Assembly (NCBI GenBank): GCA_035448545.1
Contig: DAOTJE010000001.1
Coordinates: forward strand, 248,001 to 312,000
Direction of reading: 5' to 3'
Source of the DNA: Anaerobaca sp035448545
GTDB taxonomy: Bacteria > Planctomycetota > Phycisphaerae > Sedimentisphaerales > Anaerobacaceae
DNA: 64,000 bases
The notes beneath the pieces were generated by a model that worked only from the letters and a program-made list of their open reading frames with translations, had not been told where the DNA came from and made no database searches. A program made the position numbers and the translations under genes. Of this stretch, positions 50,419-58,741 are shown in pieces (the first letter of the stretch is position 1; the number at the start of each line of letters is the position of its first letter).

Positions 50419-51333
50419 TCATCGATGGTGGCGGCGCCAGGCAGCCCACTGGGCCTCCAGAAAGCCCCAGCCAATCCCTATGACGGCGCCGACCGCGTGG
50501 CCCACATTCGCGACGCTGCCGAGCAGGCCCGTCAGGCACAGGAAGAACCAGACGATCATCAGCGTGACGGTCTGGGGGTGCAGTTCGAGATTGGAGGCGG
50601 GATCGAATTTGCCCTGCATCCAGATGTAGCCGAGCAGTCCGTAGACCACGCCCGACATGCCGCCGAACGTCGGTCCGCTGTAGAGGTATTGCCCGACATT
50701 GGACAGCGCGGAAACGACCAGCACCAGCGCGAGCAGCCGCCACGTGCCCTTGCGGGTCTCAACCATGCTGCCGAGGTCCCAGAGCCACAGCATGTTGAAG
50801 AAGATGTGCAGCAGGTCGAAGTGGACGAATATGGGAGTGAACAGCCGCCAGACCTGACCGTGCCGGACCTCGGACAGGCTGGAGTCCCATTGCACGTAAT
50901 CTCCATCCGCGGAGTAGTGCGCGATGGACAAATACGCAACGAGGCGGTCGTTGTGGCCCAGATTGGTCGCCAGCGTCACGGCCACACTGACAGCGGCCAG
51001 CGTCATCGTCAGAATCCCGTAGCCGACGGGAGGTCTGTAGAAGGCGGTTCGGCCTTCCACAAGGCGCGCCCGCCTCGGGGCGCTCGCCTGCCTGTCACGG
51101 TGTTGCTGCCGCGCGCCCTCGCCGGCTCCGAGGACAAACATCGAGTCATCTGGTTGCTGGACGAAACGCTCGAACAGCGCCGCCGCCTCTTCGAGGCGGG
51201 ATTCGTCGAGGACCCAGATGTCCCAGCCGCCGTCGGAGGCCGGGTCGACCTGATTCTCGATCCGGCGGCTGTAGAGGAAGTCCCCGAACTGCCTTGCCTG
51301 CGTCTCGCTTTCCAGCCGGCCGATCTGTCGCAT
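50419..51333 (-). CDS. rhomboid family intramembrane serine protease (GlpG-like)
   Basis: 304 residues. A cytoplasmic N-domain like that of GlpG (RQIGRLESETQARQFGDFLYSRRIENQVD...WDIWVLDE) precedes six membrane helices. The catalytic features are HIFFNMLWLWDLG (oxyanion His/Asn), GGMSGVVYGLLGY with the nucleophile Ser, and ANVGHAVGAVIG with the catalytic His. Rhomboids cleave membrane proteins within the bilayer. The start at 51333 matches the GlpG N-domain. It may be co-transcribed with the GH43-like gene. Confidence 0.9.
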   Translation of the reverse strand: MRQIGRLESETQARQFGDFLYSRRIENQVDPASDGGWDIWVLDESRLEEAAALFERFVQQPDDSMFVLGAGEGARQQHRDRQASAPRRARLVEGRTAFYRPPVGYGILTMTLAAVSVAVTLATNLGHNDRLVAYLSIAHYSADGDYVQWDSSLSEVRHGQVWRLFTPIFVHFDLLHIFFNMLWLWDLGSMVETRKGTWRLLALVLVVSALSNVGQYLYSGPTFGGMSGVVYGLLGYIWMQGKFDPASNLELHPQTVTLMIVWFFLCLTGLLGSVANVGHAVGAVIGIGWGFLEAQWAAWRRHHR

Positions 51334-51478
51334 TCCGTGTCCTTGATCCTGTTGACATCGCAACTGTGTGAACGATTCACCCGCGCCGACCGCTGTCCGC
51401 CCGGTCCCAGGATGGTATCGTCTCGTCTGCCCCGATTCCAGCCAGAACCGAAGGCGGGGACTGCCCGCCGAGTCCAGT

Positions 51479-52288
51479 CTATTTCGGCAGTTCTTTGCCG
51501 CAGTGAGGACAGCATCGCGGTTGTTTGCGGCGTTCCATCTCTTCGACGAAGCCGGCCCCGAGGATGCCGGTGGGAAGGGCGAACATGCCGATCCCGAGGA
51601 CGGCGATGATCGCGGCCATGAGTCGACCGATGACGGTTACGGGAAGGACATCGCCGTAGCCGACGGTGGTCAGCGTAGTGACGGCCCACCACATGGCCAT
51701 AGGGATGCTCGAGAAGTGGTCGGGCTGCGTCTCGTTCTCCGCGTAATACATCAGGCACGAAGAAATGACCAGCAGGATCAGCAGGATGAACACGGTGCTG
51801 ATGAGCTGTTCCTTCTTGGTCGCGACGACGCGGCCGAGGGTCTGTAGCGAATCCGAGTAGCGTCCGAGCTTCGCCAGCCGCGCGATCCGCATGATGCGCA
51901 GGATTCTCAGCATCCGCAGATCGATGTTGACGAACGGAAGATAGAAGGGCAGGACCGCCAACAGGTCGACCAACGCCAGCGGACTGCGCGCGAACCGAAG
52001 CCGCCCGAATACCGGATGAGCATACCGTGGCTCCTCGACGCACGACCAGATCCGGAGCAGGTACTCCAACGAGAAGACGATCACAGAGACGTACTCGAAC
52101 GCCGTGAAAGCGCCATCCATCGCTTCGCGGATCGAGGCGACAGACTCGAAGACCATTGCCGCGACGTTCAGCAGGATCAACACGACGATCGCGACATCGA
52201 ACACCCGGCTGACGGTGTCGCCCGGCCGGGCGACCGCCACGATCTCCTGCACGCGTCTGCGAACACTCCTGTACGACCAGGCTGCCAT
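51479..52288 (-). CDS. voltage-gated potassium channel (Kv/KvAP type)
   Basis: 269 residues. Six helices: S1 (VFDVAIVVLILLNVAAMVFE), S2 (AFEYVSVIVFSLEYLLRIW), S3 (ALVDLLAVLPFYLPF), an S4 voltage sensor with regularly spaced arginines (LRMLRILRIMRIARLAKL), S5, a pore with TLTTVGYGDVLP, and S6. The C-terminus ends in a small zinc-ribbon-like CCPHCGKELPK, which is unusual. The promoter at 52298-52327 excludes the upstream TTG start and places transcription almost at the ATG, so the message may be leaderless. Confidence 0.9.
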   Translation of the reverse strand: MAAWSYRSVRRRVQEIVAVARPGDTVSRVFDVAIVVLILLNVAAMVFESVASIREAMDGAFTAFEYVSVIVFSLEYLLRIWSCVEEPRYAHPVFGRLRFARSPLALVDLLAVLPFYLPFVNIDLRMLRILRIMRIARLAKLGRYSDSLQTLGRVVATKKEQLISTVFILLILLVISSCLMYYAENETQPDHFSSIPMAMWWAVTTLTTVGYGDVLPVTVIGRLMAAIIAVLGIGMFALPTGILGAGFVEEMERRKQPRCCPHCGKELPK

Positions 52289-52297
52289 ATCGGGCGG

Positions 52298-52327
52298 ATC
52301 ATACCTTTGCCTTCGATACTTCGTCAA
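52298..52327 (-). promoter_or_regulatory. sigma70 promoter for the potassium channel gene
   Basis: Minus strand TTGACG, 18 nt, TATGAT. The expected start (about 52291) is only a few bases before the ATG at 52288. Confidence 0.6.
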
Positions 52328-52411
52328 TACGATCAGTGTCGTGCTGGACCGAATGGGCCTGGTCGGGTAACGTGGATCAGCTCAGATCCGAAGAGCAGAA
52401 AGGCAAGAGGC

Positions 52412-53223
52412 ATGAAGGCGATGACCCGACGCGATTTCGTCAAGGCCGCCGGTCTGGCGGGCGTGGCAGCACGGACGTCTCCATTCGCATGTGCCCGGAC
52501 GATGGGATTGGCCGCGAGCAGGCCGAACATCATCCTGGTTATGACCGACGACCAGGGCTATGGCGAGCTGGCCTGCCACGGAAACCCGATCATCCAAACG
52601 CCCAACCTGGACCGACTGCACGCCCAGAGCGTTCGATTCACCGATTTCCAGGTCAGCCCGAGAAACGCGGCTTCGACGAGGTCTTCATCCACGGGTCCGG
52701 CGGGATCGGCCAGACCTACCCCGGCAGTTGCGGTGACGCTCCGGGCAACACGTACTTCGACCCGGCGATCCTGCACAACGGCACGTTCGTCAAGACCGGG
52801 GGCTTCTGCGCCGACGTCTTTTTGAGCGCGCGTTCGACTGGATCCGTCGGCAGTCGCAGGCGCTCGAGCCCTTCTTCGCCTACATTGTGGAACGCTCCAC
52901 ACAGTCCCTACGTTTGTCCGGAGTCATACCAGAAGCCATATCTCGATGTGGGTCTGGCTGCGGCCTATGCGGCGTATTATGGAATGATCACCAACATTGA
53001 CGATAACTTCGGTCGCCTGCTTGCCAGACTCGACGAGTGGAGGCTCAGCGAGCGAACGCTGCTGATCTTCATGACCGACAACGGCCACGCGCGGGGCAAT
53101 CTCTACAACGCCGGCATGCGATCGATGAAGGGCAGTCCGTTCAAGGAACGCTACTGGCGGCAGTTCGGCGGTGGCCCCGACGAGACGCTCCTCAAACAAA
53201 TGGACCCGATGCGCACGATCTGA
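52412..53223 (+). pseudogene. decayed Tat-exported sulfatase missing the active-site segment
   Basis: The start is intact: Tat signal (TRRDFVKAAGLAG), RPNIILVMTDDQGYGELACHGNP, QTPNLDRLHAQSVRFTDFQVSP. At about 52660 the frame jumps to KRGFDEVFIHGSGGIGQTYPGSCGDAPGNTYFDPAILHNGTF, so some 60-70 residues are missing, including the C-x-P-x-R formylglycine site that should follow VSP. Further shifts occur near 52825 (FDWIRRQSQALEPFFAYIV in another frame) and 52890 (WNAPHSPYVCPESY back again). After MTDNGHARGNLYNAGMRSMKGSP the sequence again loses family similarity and stops at 53223. The gene is clearly non-functional as a sulfatase. Confidence 0.9.
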
Positions 53224-53291
53224 ACAGCGCACGAGGACCCCGCGTCCTTGTTGTCAAAGACGACCTTTCCCTTGCCGAGGACCGGTGGTCG

Positions 53292-53320
53292 TTGATTTCG
53301 GCCGGGGCATTCCTTATAGT
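53292..53320 (+). promoter_or_regulatory. sigma70 promoter for the amrS-pdxB-folP group
   Basis: TTGATT, 17 nt, TATAGT, with a start near 53327 and a leader of about 33 nt before the ATG at 53360. Confidence 0.7.
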
Positions 53321-53359
53321 GGGTCCGCTGCCGGCAAACGCAATTCCTGGGAATTGGCC

Positions 53360-54394
53360 ATGGAAAAGGAAGGCAAACTGAAGGAAGCCGTGCTGTGGGA
53401 ACCTGTCGAGGACAGGAAGGTTCGCTGCCATCTCTGCGCATTTCGGTGCCTGATCGGCGACGGCCGGTTGGGGCACTGCTGTGTACGGCGGAATGTGGGC
53501 GGCACGCTGTATTCCCTGAACTACGACAAGGTCTGTGCGGCCAATCCCGACCCGATCGAGAAGAAGCCTCTGTTCCATTTCCAGCCGGGCTCGAGGAGCT
53601 ATTCCATCGCCACGATGGGGTGCAACTTCCAGTGCGAGTTCTGTCAGAACTGGCAGATCAGCCAGGCGGCGCTCGGAGGCGGCGAAATTGACGGCCAGCC
53701 CCTGACCGCCCAGCAGATCGTCGCCGGGGCACTCCGCAGCGGTTGCAGGAGCATTGCCTACACATACACCGAGCCGACCGTGTTCATGGAACTGTGCGCC
53801 GATTGCGGCCGGCTCGCCAAGGAAAAGGGTCTGGCGAACGTCTTCGTCAGCAATGGCTATATGACGCGCGAGGCAATCGACTTCGCGCGGGATTGGCTCG
53901 ATGCGATCAACGTCGATCTAAAGGCCTTCAGCGACGATTACTATCGCCGGCTGTGCAAGGCCCGGTTGCAGCCGGTGCTGGACACGATCGCCTATATCGC
54001 GCGGGACACCGATATTTGGATTGAGGTTACGACCCTGCTGATCCCGGGCGCGAACGACTCGGAGGAGGAACTGAAGCAGCTGGCGGATTTCCTGGTTCGC
54101 CAGGCGGGCCCGGATGTCCCCTGGCACATCAGCCGGTTCTACCCCCAGTACAAGTACACCGAGGCGAACGTCACACCGATGGAAAGCCTTCAGCGGGCGG
54201 AGCGCATCGGCAAAGACGCGGGGCTTCGCTATGTTTACCTGGGCAACGTTCCGGGAACGCGTTCGGAGAGCACCTTCTGCTACAGGTGCGGACGCCTGCT
54301 GATCGAACGCATGGGCTATCGGATCGTGGCCAATGAGATTCAGGATTCCAGGTGTCCGCAGTGCGGCACGGAGATAGCAGGTTTTGAGCTTTGA
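53360..54394 (+). CDS. amrS: AmmeMemoRadiSam system radical SAM enzyme AmrS
   Basis: 344 residues. The radical SAM cluster motif is MGCNFQCEFCQNW (CxxxCxxC). Upstream is a cysteine-rich N-domain (RCHLCAFRCLIGDGRLGHCCVRRNVGG) and KPLFHFQPGSRSYSIATMGC, both typical of the AmrS/PflA-like group; TYTEPTVFMELC, NVFVSNGYMT and WHISRFYPQYK follow; a C-terminal CYRCG...CPQCG zinc ribbon completes it. The partner AmmeMemoRadiSam proteins A and B are not in the window and the reaction is not established. It is followed 6 bp later by pdxB. Confidence 0.9.
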   Translation: MEKEGKLKEAVLWEPVEDRKVRCHLCAFRCLIGDGRLGHCCVRRNVGGTLYSLNYDKVCAANPDPIEKKPLFHFQPGSRSYSIATMGCNFQCEFCQNWQISQAALGGGEIDGQPLTAQQIVAGALRSGCRSIAYTYTEPTVFMELCADCGRLAKEKGLANVFVSNGYMTREAIDFARDWLDAINVDLKAFSDDYYRRLCKARLQPVLDTIAYIARDTDIWIEVTTLLIPGANDSEEELKQLADFLVRQAGPDVPWHISRFYPQYKYTEANVTPMESLQRAERIGKDAGLRYVYLGNVPGTRSESTFCYRCGRLLIERMGYRIVANEIQDSRCPQCGTEIAGFEL

Positions 54395-54400
54395 GGTTTC

Positions 54401-55570
54401 ATGAAGATCGTTGCAGATGGGAATATCCCTTTCGTTCGAGAGTGTTTTTCGTCGGTGGGTGACGTAGAGGTCCTGGGGGGCCGTGACATGACGCCGGAGA
54501 CGGTTGCGGACGCCGATGCGTTGCTCGTGCGGAGCATTACGCAGGTCAACGAGCGACTTCTCTCCGGCAGTTCGGTCAAGTTCGTCGCCACCGCGACGAT
54601 CGGCTTCGATCACGTCGATCTCGGCTACCTTGATGCGCACAACATCGGCTTTGCCTCGGCGCCGGGCTCCAATGCCAATTCCGCTGCCGAGTACATCGTC
54701 GCGGCGTTGCTCGAGATCGCCCGCCGGCACGCGATCCGGCTCGATGGCCGGTCCATCGGCGTCATCGGCGTCGGCAACGTCGGCGGGCGCGTCGCCGCCA
54801 AGTGCGAGGCCCTGGGCATGCATGTGCGGCGCAACGATCCGCCCCTCCAGCGACGAACCGGCGATCCGAAGTATGTTCCCATCGAGGCGATCAGCGACTG
54901 CGATTTCGTCACGTTGCACACGCCCCTGACGCGGGAGGGTCCCGATAAGACCTACCATCTGGCCGACGGCAGGTTCTTCTCCCGGCTCAAGCAGGGGGCG
55001 GTCTTCCTGAACGCCTCACGCGGCGCGGTGGTGGATTCACAGGCCCTGGCGACGGCGATCGACTCGCAGCGTCTGACGGCGGTCGCCTTGGACGTCTGGG
55101 AGAACGAGCCGAATATCGACGTGCGCCTGCTTGAAAAGGTGGATCTGGGCTCGCCACACATCGCCGGGTATTCCCTGGACGGGAAGATCGCCGGTCTGAT
55201 CATGATCTATCAGGCTCTTTGCGAGCACTTCGGCCTCCCGACGAGATTCGATGCGGGCGATTTCCTGCCGGCTCCCGAGGTCCCCACGATCGAGCTGCCT
55301 GGCGATGTCACCGACGACCAGGCGGCCATTGCGCTTGCTGTGGAGAAGGTCTACAGCATCGTGCGGGACGACGCCAACCTCCGCCAGATCGCCAACGAAC
55401 CACCCGAGGCCCGAGGACGGTTTTTCGATGCCCTGCGCAAGAACTACCCGGTGCGCCGCGAGTTCCACAACACCACGGTCGTTGTGCCGGAGCCGGCCGG
55501 CGTGCTGATTCGCAAGCTGCTGGGGATCGGTTTTAAGGTGAAAGGGCGGCGGCGTGAAGGCGACGACTGA
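54401..55570 (+). CDS. pdxB: erythronate-4-phosphate dehydrogenase
   Basis: 389 residues of the D-2-hydroxyacid dehydrogenase family, PdxB branch, second step of DXP-independent pyridoxal phosphate synthesis. The N-terminal MKIVADGNIPFVRE is diagnostic for PdxB, with TATIGFDHVDLGYLD, the NAD site GVIGVGNVGGRVA, LNASRGAVVDSQAL with catalytic Arg, and PHIAGYSLDGK with the catalytic His. The C-terminal dimerisation domain (VEKVYSIVRDDANLR, FDALRKNYPVRREF) is present, separating it from other family members. It overlaps folP by 17 bp. Confidence 0.92.
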   Translation: MKIVADGNIPFVRECFSSVGDVEVLGGRDMTPETVADADALLVRSITQVNERLLSGSSVKFVATATIGFDHVDLGYLDAHNIGFASAPGSNANSAAEYIVAALLEIARRHAIRLDGRSIGVIGVGNVGGRVAAKCEALGMHVRRNDPPLQRRTGDPKYVPIEAISDCDFVTLHTPLTREGPDKTYHLADGRFFSRLKQGAVFLNASRGAVVDSQALATAIDSQRLTAVALDVWENEPNIDVRLLEKVDLGSPHIAGYSLDGKIAGLIMIYQALCEHFGLPTRFDAGDFLPAPEVPTIELPGDVTDDQAAIALAVEKVYSIVRDDANLRQIANEPPEARGRFFDALRKNYPVRREFHNTTVVVPEPAGVLIRKLLGIGFKVKGRRREGDD

Positions 55571-56447
55571 CGGTCTGCTTCGGTGGCCGGGCGGCTCTTT
55601 GGATTTCTCCGGTGGCTGTTTGATCATGGGCGTGCTCAATGTCACCCCCGATTCGTTCAGCGACGGCGGACAGTTTCTGGATGCCGAGAGGGCGGTTGCG
55701 CATGGCCTGGAGATGGCCTCCCAAGGAGCGGCTATCATCGACGTCGGTGGCGAATCGACCCGGCCGGGCGCCGCGTCGGTGCCGTCGGCCGAGCAGATTC
55801 GTCGCGTAATCCCGGTGATTGAATCTCTGGTGCGTCAGACCAAGGTCCCGATCAGCATCGATACCTGCGATGTGGAAGTGGCGCGGGCGTCCCTGGCGGC
55901 CGGAGCCACCATTCTCAACGATATCACGGCCCTCGCGGATGACAATATGGCCCGGCTGGCGGACGAGTCGCAGGTCCTTGTGGTGCTGATGCATATGCAG
56001 GGAACCCCCAGAACGATGCAGACCAACCCGCAGTACGAAGAGGTGGTGGGGGAGGTCCTGGATTTCCTGGTCGGTCGGGCGAGGCGGGCCGAGGCGTTCG
56101 GCATCCCGAGCGAGCGGATCTGGATCGATCCGGGAATCGGATTCGGCAAGACTCTGGAGCACAACCTGCTCTTGCTCAAGCAGATTGGACGTTTTGTGGC
56201 GACGGGCTACCGTGTGCTGGTGGGTCCGAGCCGCAAGCGATTCATCGGGACAATCACGGGTCGGGAGAAGCCCGCCGATCGTGTTTTGGGCACAGCGGCG
56301 ACGGTGGCCCTTTGTGCCGCGGCAGGGGTGTCAATCGTTCGAGTACACGATGTTGCGGCGATGCAGGACGTGCTCAGGGTCGTGCGAGCGGTTCAGGAAT
56401 GCGGAGCGGCAGGCTCCAAGCAGGGGGCGATCAAACACGCAGGGTGA
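55554..56447 (+). CDS. folP: dihydropteroate synthase
   Basis: 297 residues. The two family signatures are seen: IMGVLNVTPDSFSDGGQF and GAAIIDVGGESTRPGA; ILNDITAL, VLMHMQGTPRTMQ, WIDPGIGFGKTLEHN, and VLVGPSRKRFIG (sulfonamide/pABA-binding loop) follow. It joins pABA with the pterin diphosphate in folate synthesis. It starts with GTG inside pdxB. This is the last gene of the amrS-pdxB-folP group. Confidence 0.95.
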   Translation: MKATTDGLLRWPGGSLDFSGGCLIMGVLNVTPDSFSDGGQFLDAERAVAHGLEMASQGAAIIDVGGESTRPGAASVPSAEQIRRVIPVIESLVRQTKVPISIDTCDVEVARASLAAGATILNDITALADDNMARLADESQVLVVLMHMQGTPRTMQTNPQYEEVVGEVLDFLVGRARRAEAFGIPSERIWIDPGIGFGKTLEHNLLLLKQIGRFVATGYRVLVGPSRKRFIGTITGREKPADRVLGTAATVALCAAAGVSIVRVHDVAAMQDVLRVVRAVQECGAAGSKQGAIKHAG

Positions 56448-56506
56448 AAGCATGCGCGGGGAAGCCGGTCTTCAGACAGGTTGATCGTGGACAGAGCAAG
56501 CAAACC

Positions 56507-56602
56507 TCAGCACAGGGCGATATAGCTGGCAATGGCCAGAATGAGGATGCGTCTCTTGCTGATGATGAACGGAAGCCAAGTTTCGTAATAAAACCTGCTC
56601 AT
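56507..56602 (-). CDS. possible 31-residue membrane microprotein
   Basis: MSRFYYETWLPFIISKRR followed by ILILAIASYIALC. The C-terminal half is a plausible membrane helix behind two arginines. GGGGGG precedes the ATG by about 13 nt and a good sigma70 promoter lies about 40 nt upstream. It is too short to be recognised; the transcript could instead be a small RNA. Confidence 0.4.
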   Translation of the reverse strand: MSRFYYETWLPFIISKRRILILAIASYIALC

Positions 56603-56646
56603 GGTTCGTTTCTGCCCCCCAAGAATCCATCAATCTCAACGACCGT

Positions 56647-56676
56647 ATTATAGCCGAAACCGGGGTACCAGGGCAA
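56647..56676 (-). promoter_or_regulatory. sigma70 promoter directed into the folP-tatA gap
   Basis: Minus strand TTGCCC, 18 nt, perfect TATAAT. No large minus-strand gene lies downstream, so it must serve the microprotein or a non-coding transcript, antisense towards the folP end. Confidence 0.6.
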
Positions 56677-56904
56677 GAAAAAAAGGCCGAGATCGTTCTT
56701 AAGTCTTTAGAGAAAATGGTTTTGCGTTCTATCCTTTCTCCGCAACGGTTACGATGCGTAGATGTGCTGAACCGTCTCGAAACGTCCCATATCACGCCGA
56801 GCGGGAGACTGCCGATATGATCCGAAAACTCGCCCCCAGGCTGTTCGCAGGGCAGACCCCGGCAGTCCCCAGAACCGTGTGTAGACGGCTGTCGTATATT
56901 TTGT

Positions 56905-56933
56905 TTGACCCGATGCTGCCATGCGATTAGAGT
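56905..56933 (+). promoter_or_regulatory. sigma70 promoter for tatA-tatC
   Basis: TTGACC, 17 nt, TAGAGT. The start would be near 56941, giving a leader of about 138 nt. Within it CCTCC and GGAGG flank a hairpin GGTAC-GCGAA-GTACC (56960-56974). Confidence 0.6.
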
Positions 56934-57078
56934 GGCAACTATGGCGTTGTCGCCTCCCCTAGGTACGCGAAGTACCGAAACTGCTGCGGAGGGCAAAGAA
57001 TGACTCAAGAACCAACGTTAGGATGCTATGCCCTATTTCACACATAGGAGCACGCAGCAACGCACTTAGGAGATGACC

Positions 57079-57348
57079 ATGATTGATTCGACGGAAAACG
57101 TCTTGGCTTGGATGCCCGGCCAGTGGGAGTGGCTGGTCATTCTCGTCGTTGCACTTCTGATCTTCGGCAGGCGCCTGCCGGAAATCGCACGCAGCGTCGG
57201 AAAGAGTCTCACCGAGTTCAAGAAGGGCATCAACGAAGCGAAGGAGTCCTCCGACGATCTGGTCGATGACGTCCGCAAGGTCAAAGACGATGTTGTGAAG
57301 GACGCCAAGAACGCTTCGGGCCTGAACGACGCCGACCTGAAAAGCTGA
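57079..57348 (+). CDS. tatA: twin-arginine translocase subunit TatA/TatE
   Basis: 89 residues: one membrane helix (WEWLVILVVALLIFG), the conserved FGxxxLPE hinge (FGRRLPEIARSVGKSLTEFKKGI), then an amphipathic helix and a charged tail. TatA forms the pore for folded Tat substrates, several of which are encoded here (the ManD-like protein and the former sulfatase). ATG 57079 has AGGAG at 6 nt; ATG 57073 would abut it. tatC follows after 38 bp. Confidence 0.93.
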   Translation: MIDSTENVLAWMPGQWEWLVILVVALLIFGRRLPEIARSVGKSLTEFKKGINEAKESSDDLVDDVRKVKDDVVKDAKNASGLNDADLKS

Positions 57349-57386
57349 CCGCCGCCCGACCGGGCCCCCTCCTGCTCTCGACCGAG

Positions 57387-58394
57387 ATGGGCGCTGCCAT
57401 GAAGAACCAGGATCCCCTAAGCTGCACAATGAGTTTAGGCGATCACCTCGAAGAGCTCCGCGCGCGGCTGATCCTGGCCCTTCTCGGCCTGGTGATCGGC
57501 TCGGTTATTGCCCTGATCTTCGGCACGCATATCCTGCGGTTCATCGAGAGGCCCTATTATGACGCCATGCGTGGTCGGCTCAAGGAAACGGAAGTGCCTC
57601 GGGTGCAGTCGGAAAGCCTCGCCTTGCTTGATCAGTTCTTCGCGACGCTGACGGAGCGCCTGGCGTCGGACCCGAATGCGCCCCCGATCGATCCGAACCG
57701 CGTTGCTTTCATCCGGGACGTCTCTGTGAAGGCTGTCAAGGCCTGGACGGAGCAGAAGTGCAGCGCCGCCGAGGGCAAAGCGCTTCCGCTGGATGCGCGC
57801 CTCCGGGTCTTGGGGATCCCGGAAGCCTTCACGGCCTACATGAAGATCGCATTCATTTCGGGGCTGATCCTGACCTGCCCATGGGTGTTCTACCAGCTCT
57901 GGATGTTTGTCGCGGCGGGGCTCTATGAACACGAGCGGCGGTACGTGCGCCAGGCGGTGCCTTTCTCCGCCGCGCTGTTCATCATCGGAGCGTTGTTCTT
58001 CCTGTTTGTTGTCGCGCCGCTGACGCTGCGATTCTTCCTGGCGTTCAACGATATCGTCGGGGTGGCGGCCAACTGGACCCTGGAGAAGTACATTTCCTTT
58101 GTGACGATTCTGATGCTTGTCTTCGGGCTGGCTTTTCAGACGCCCATTGCAATCTTCATCCTGGTGCGTACGGGCCTGGTCGCGCTGAAGACTCTTCGCG
58201 AGGTGCGCAAGTACGTCATTCTGGTGACAGTCATCGTTGCGGCGGTGGTCACTCCTCCGGACGTGATTTCCCAGATCGCGCTGGCCATTCCGCTGTACGC
58301 TCTCTACGAATTGGGCATTGTGCTGTCATACGTCTCGCTTCGGAAGGCCGAAAAGAAGAAGGACGCCGGCGCCGCACCGCCACACCGCGATTAG
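57387..58394 (+). CDS. tatC: twin-arginine translocase subunit TatC with enlarged first periplasmic loop
   Basis: 335 residues, about 80 more than usual. Standard elements are present: MSLGDHLEELRARLILALLG (signal-peptide binding N-terminus), FTAYMKIAFISGLILTCPWVFYQLWMFVAAGLYEHERRYV, PFSAALFIIGALFFLFVVAPLTLRFF, and VTPPDVISQIALAIPLYALYELGI. Between TM1 and the FTAYMKI segment lies a loop of about 100 residues (about 48-148), where a roughly 40-residue loop is normal; it carries TLTERLASDPNAPPIDPN and a Lys/Trp-rich stretch. The loop may reflect a planctomycete-specific feature. Start 57387 or 57399; neither has a strong ribosome site. Confidence 0.92.
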   Translation: MGAAMKNQDPLSCTMSLGDHLEELRARLILALLGLVIGSVIALIFGTHILRFIERPYYDAMRGRLKETEVPRVQSESLALLDQFFATLTERLASDPNAPPIDPNRVAFIRDVSVKAVKAWTEQKCSAAEGKALPLDARLRVLGIPEAFTAYMKIAFISGLILTCPWVFYQLWMFVAAGLYEHERRYVRQAVPFSAALFIIGALFFLFVVAPLTLRFFLAFNDIVGVAANWTLEKYISFVTILMLVFGLAFQTPIAIFILVRTGLVALKTLREVRKYVILVTVIVAAVVTPPDVISQIALAIPLYALYELGIVLSYVSLRKAEKKKDAGAAPPHRD

Positions 58395-58711
58395 TCCTCA
58401 CGCCAGTGGATTCCCACCGAAACGCTGACCTTGTCGATTGGGCATGAGTACGCCACCTCGCGCCCGTCAACAGAACCGATTCCGAATCGGCACTGTATCT
58501 TGTCCGGCAGCGTTGGCCGGAGATGTCCGACAGAGAAACCTCCGATCGCCGGCAGCGAGTCGACAGAATCGTGTCGGATTGCCCGCAGACCACGGGCTCG
58601 TTTTTCTGCTTCTTTTCCTGTAACAAAGTGCGTTCGATTGCGTCTTATACCATAGACGCCCACGGCGAGGTGTGGGATGTGACACGCGTGTAGTCTCAGA
58701 CGAGATTCCAT
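58391..58711 (-). CDS. possible small hypothetical protein antisense to the tatC 3' end
   Basis: A 106-residue frame whose last 75 residues look protein-like (RAIRHDSVDSLPAIGGFSVG, then DKIQCRFGIGSVDGREVAY and DKVSVSVGIHWRED). The only ATG with a reasonable length (58711) has no ribosome site, so it may be a gene remnant. The stop overlaps the tatC stop by 4 bp. Apart from this, 58395-58741 shows nothing. Confidence 0.3.
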   Translation of the reverse strand: MESRLRLHACHIPHLAVGVYGIRRNRTHFVTGKEAEKRARGLRAIRHDSVDSLPAIGGFSVGHLRPTLPDKIQCRFGIGSVDGREVAYSCPIDKVSVSVGIHWRED

Positions 58712-58741
58712 TGACACGGGGAAGCCAGCGGGAGTACGACC

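Larger units (their letters stand above)
56448..57078. other. 631-bp intergenic region between folP and tatA
   Basis: Holds a minus-strand promoter with a possible 31-residue ORF and the plus-strand tatA promoter with a structured leader, listed separately. Between about 56680 and 56900 I see nothing that can be named. A longer minus-strand frame across 56472-57008 has no protein-like composition. Confidence 0.5.

Noticed and set aside
56472..57008. Minus-strand ORF of 178 codons in the folP-tatA gap
   Set aside because: No motif, mixed composition, and it runs through two promoters.
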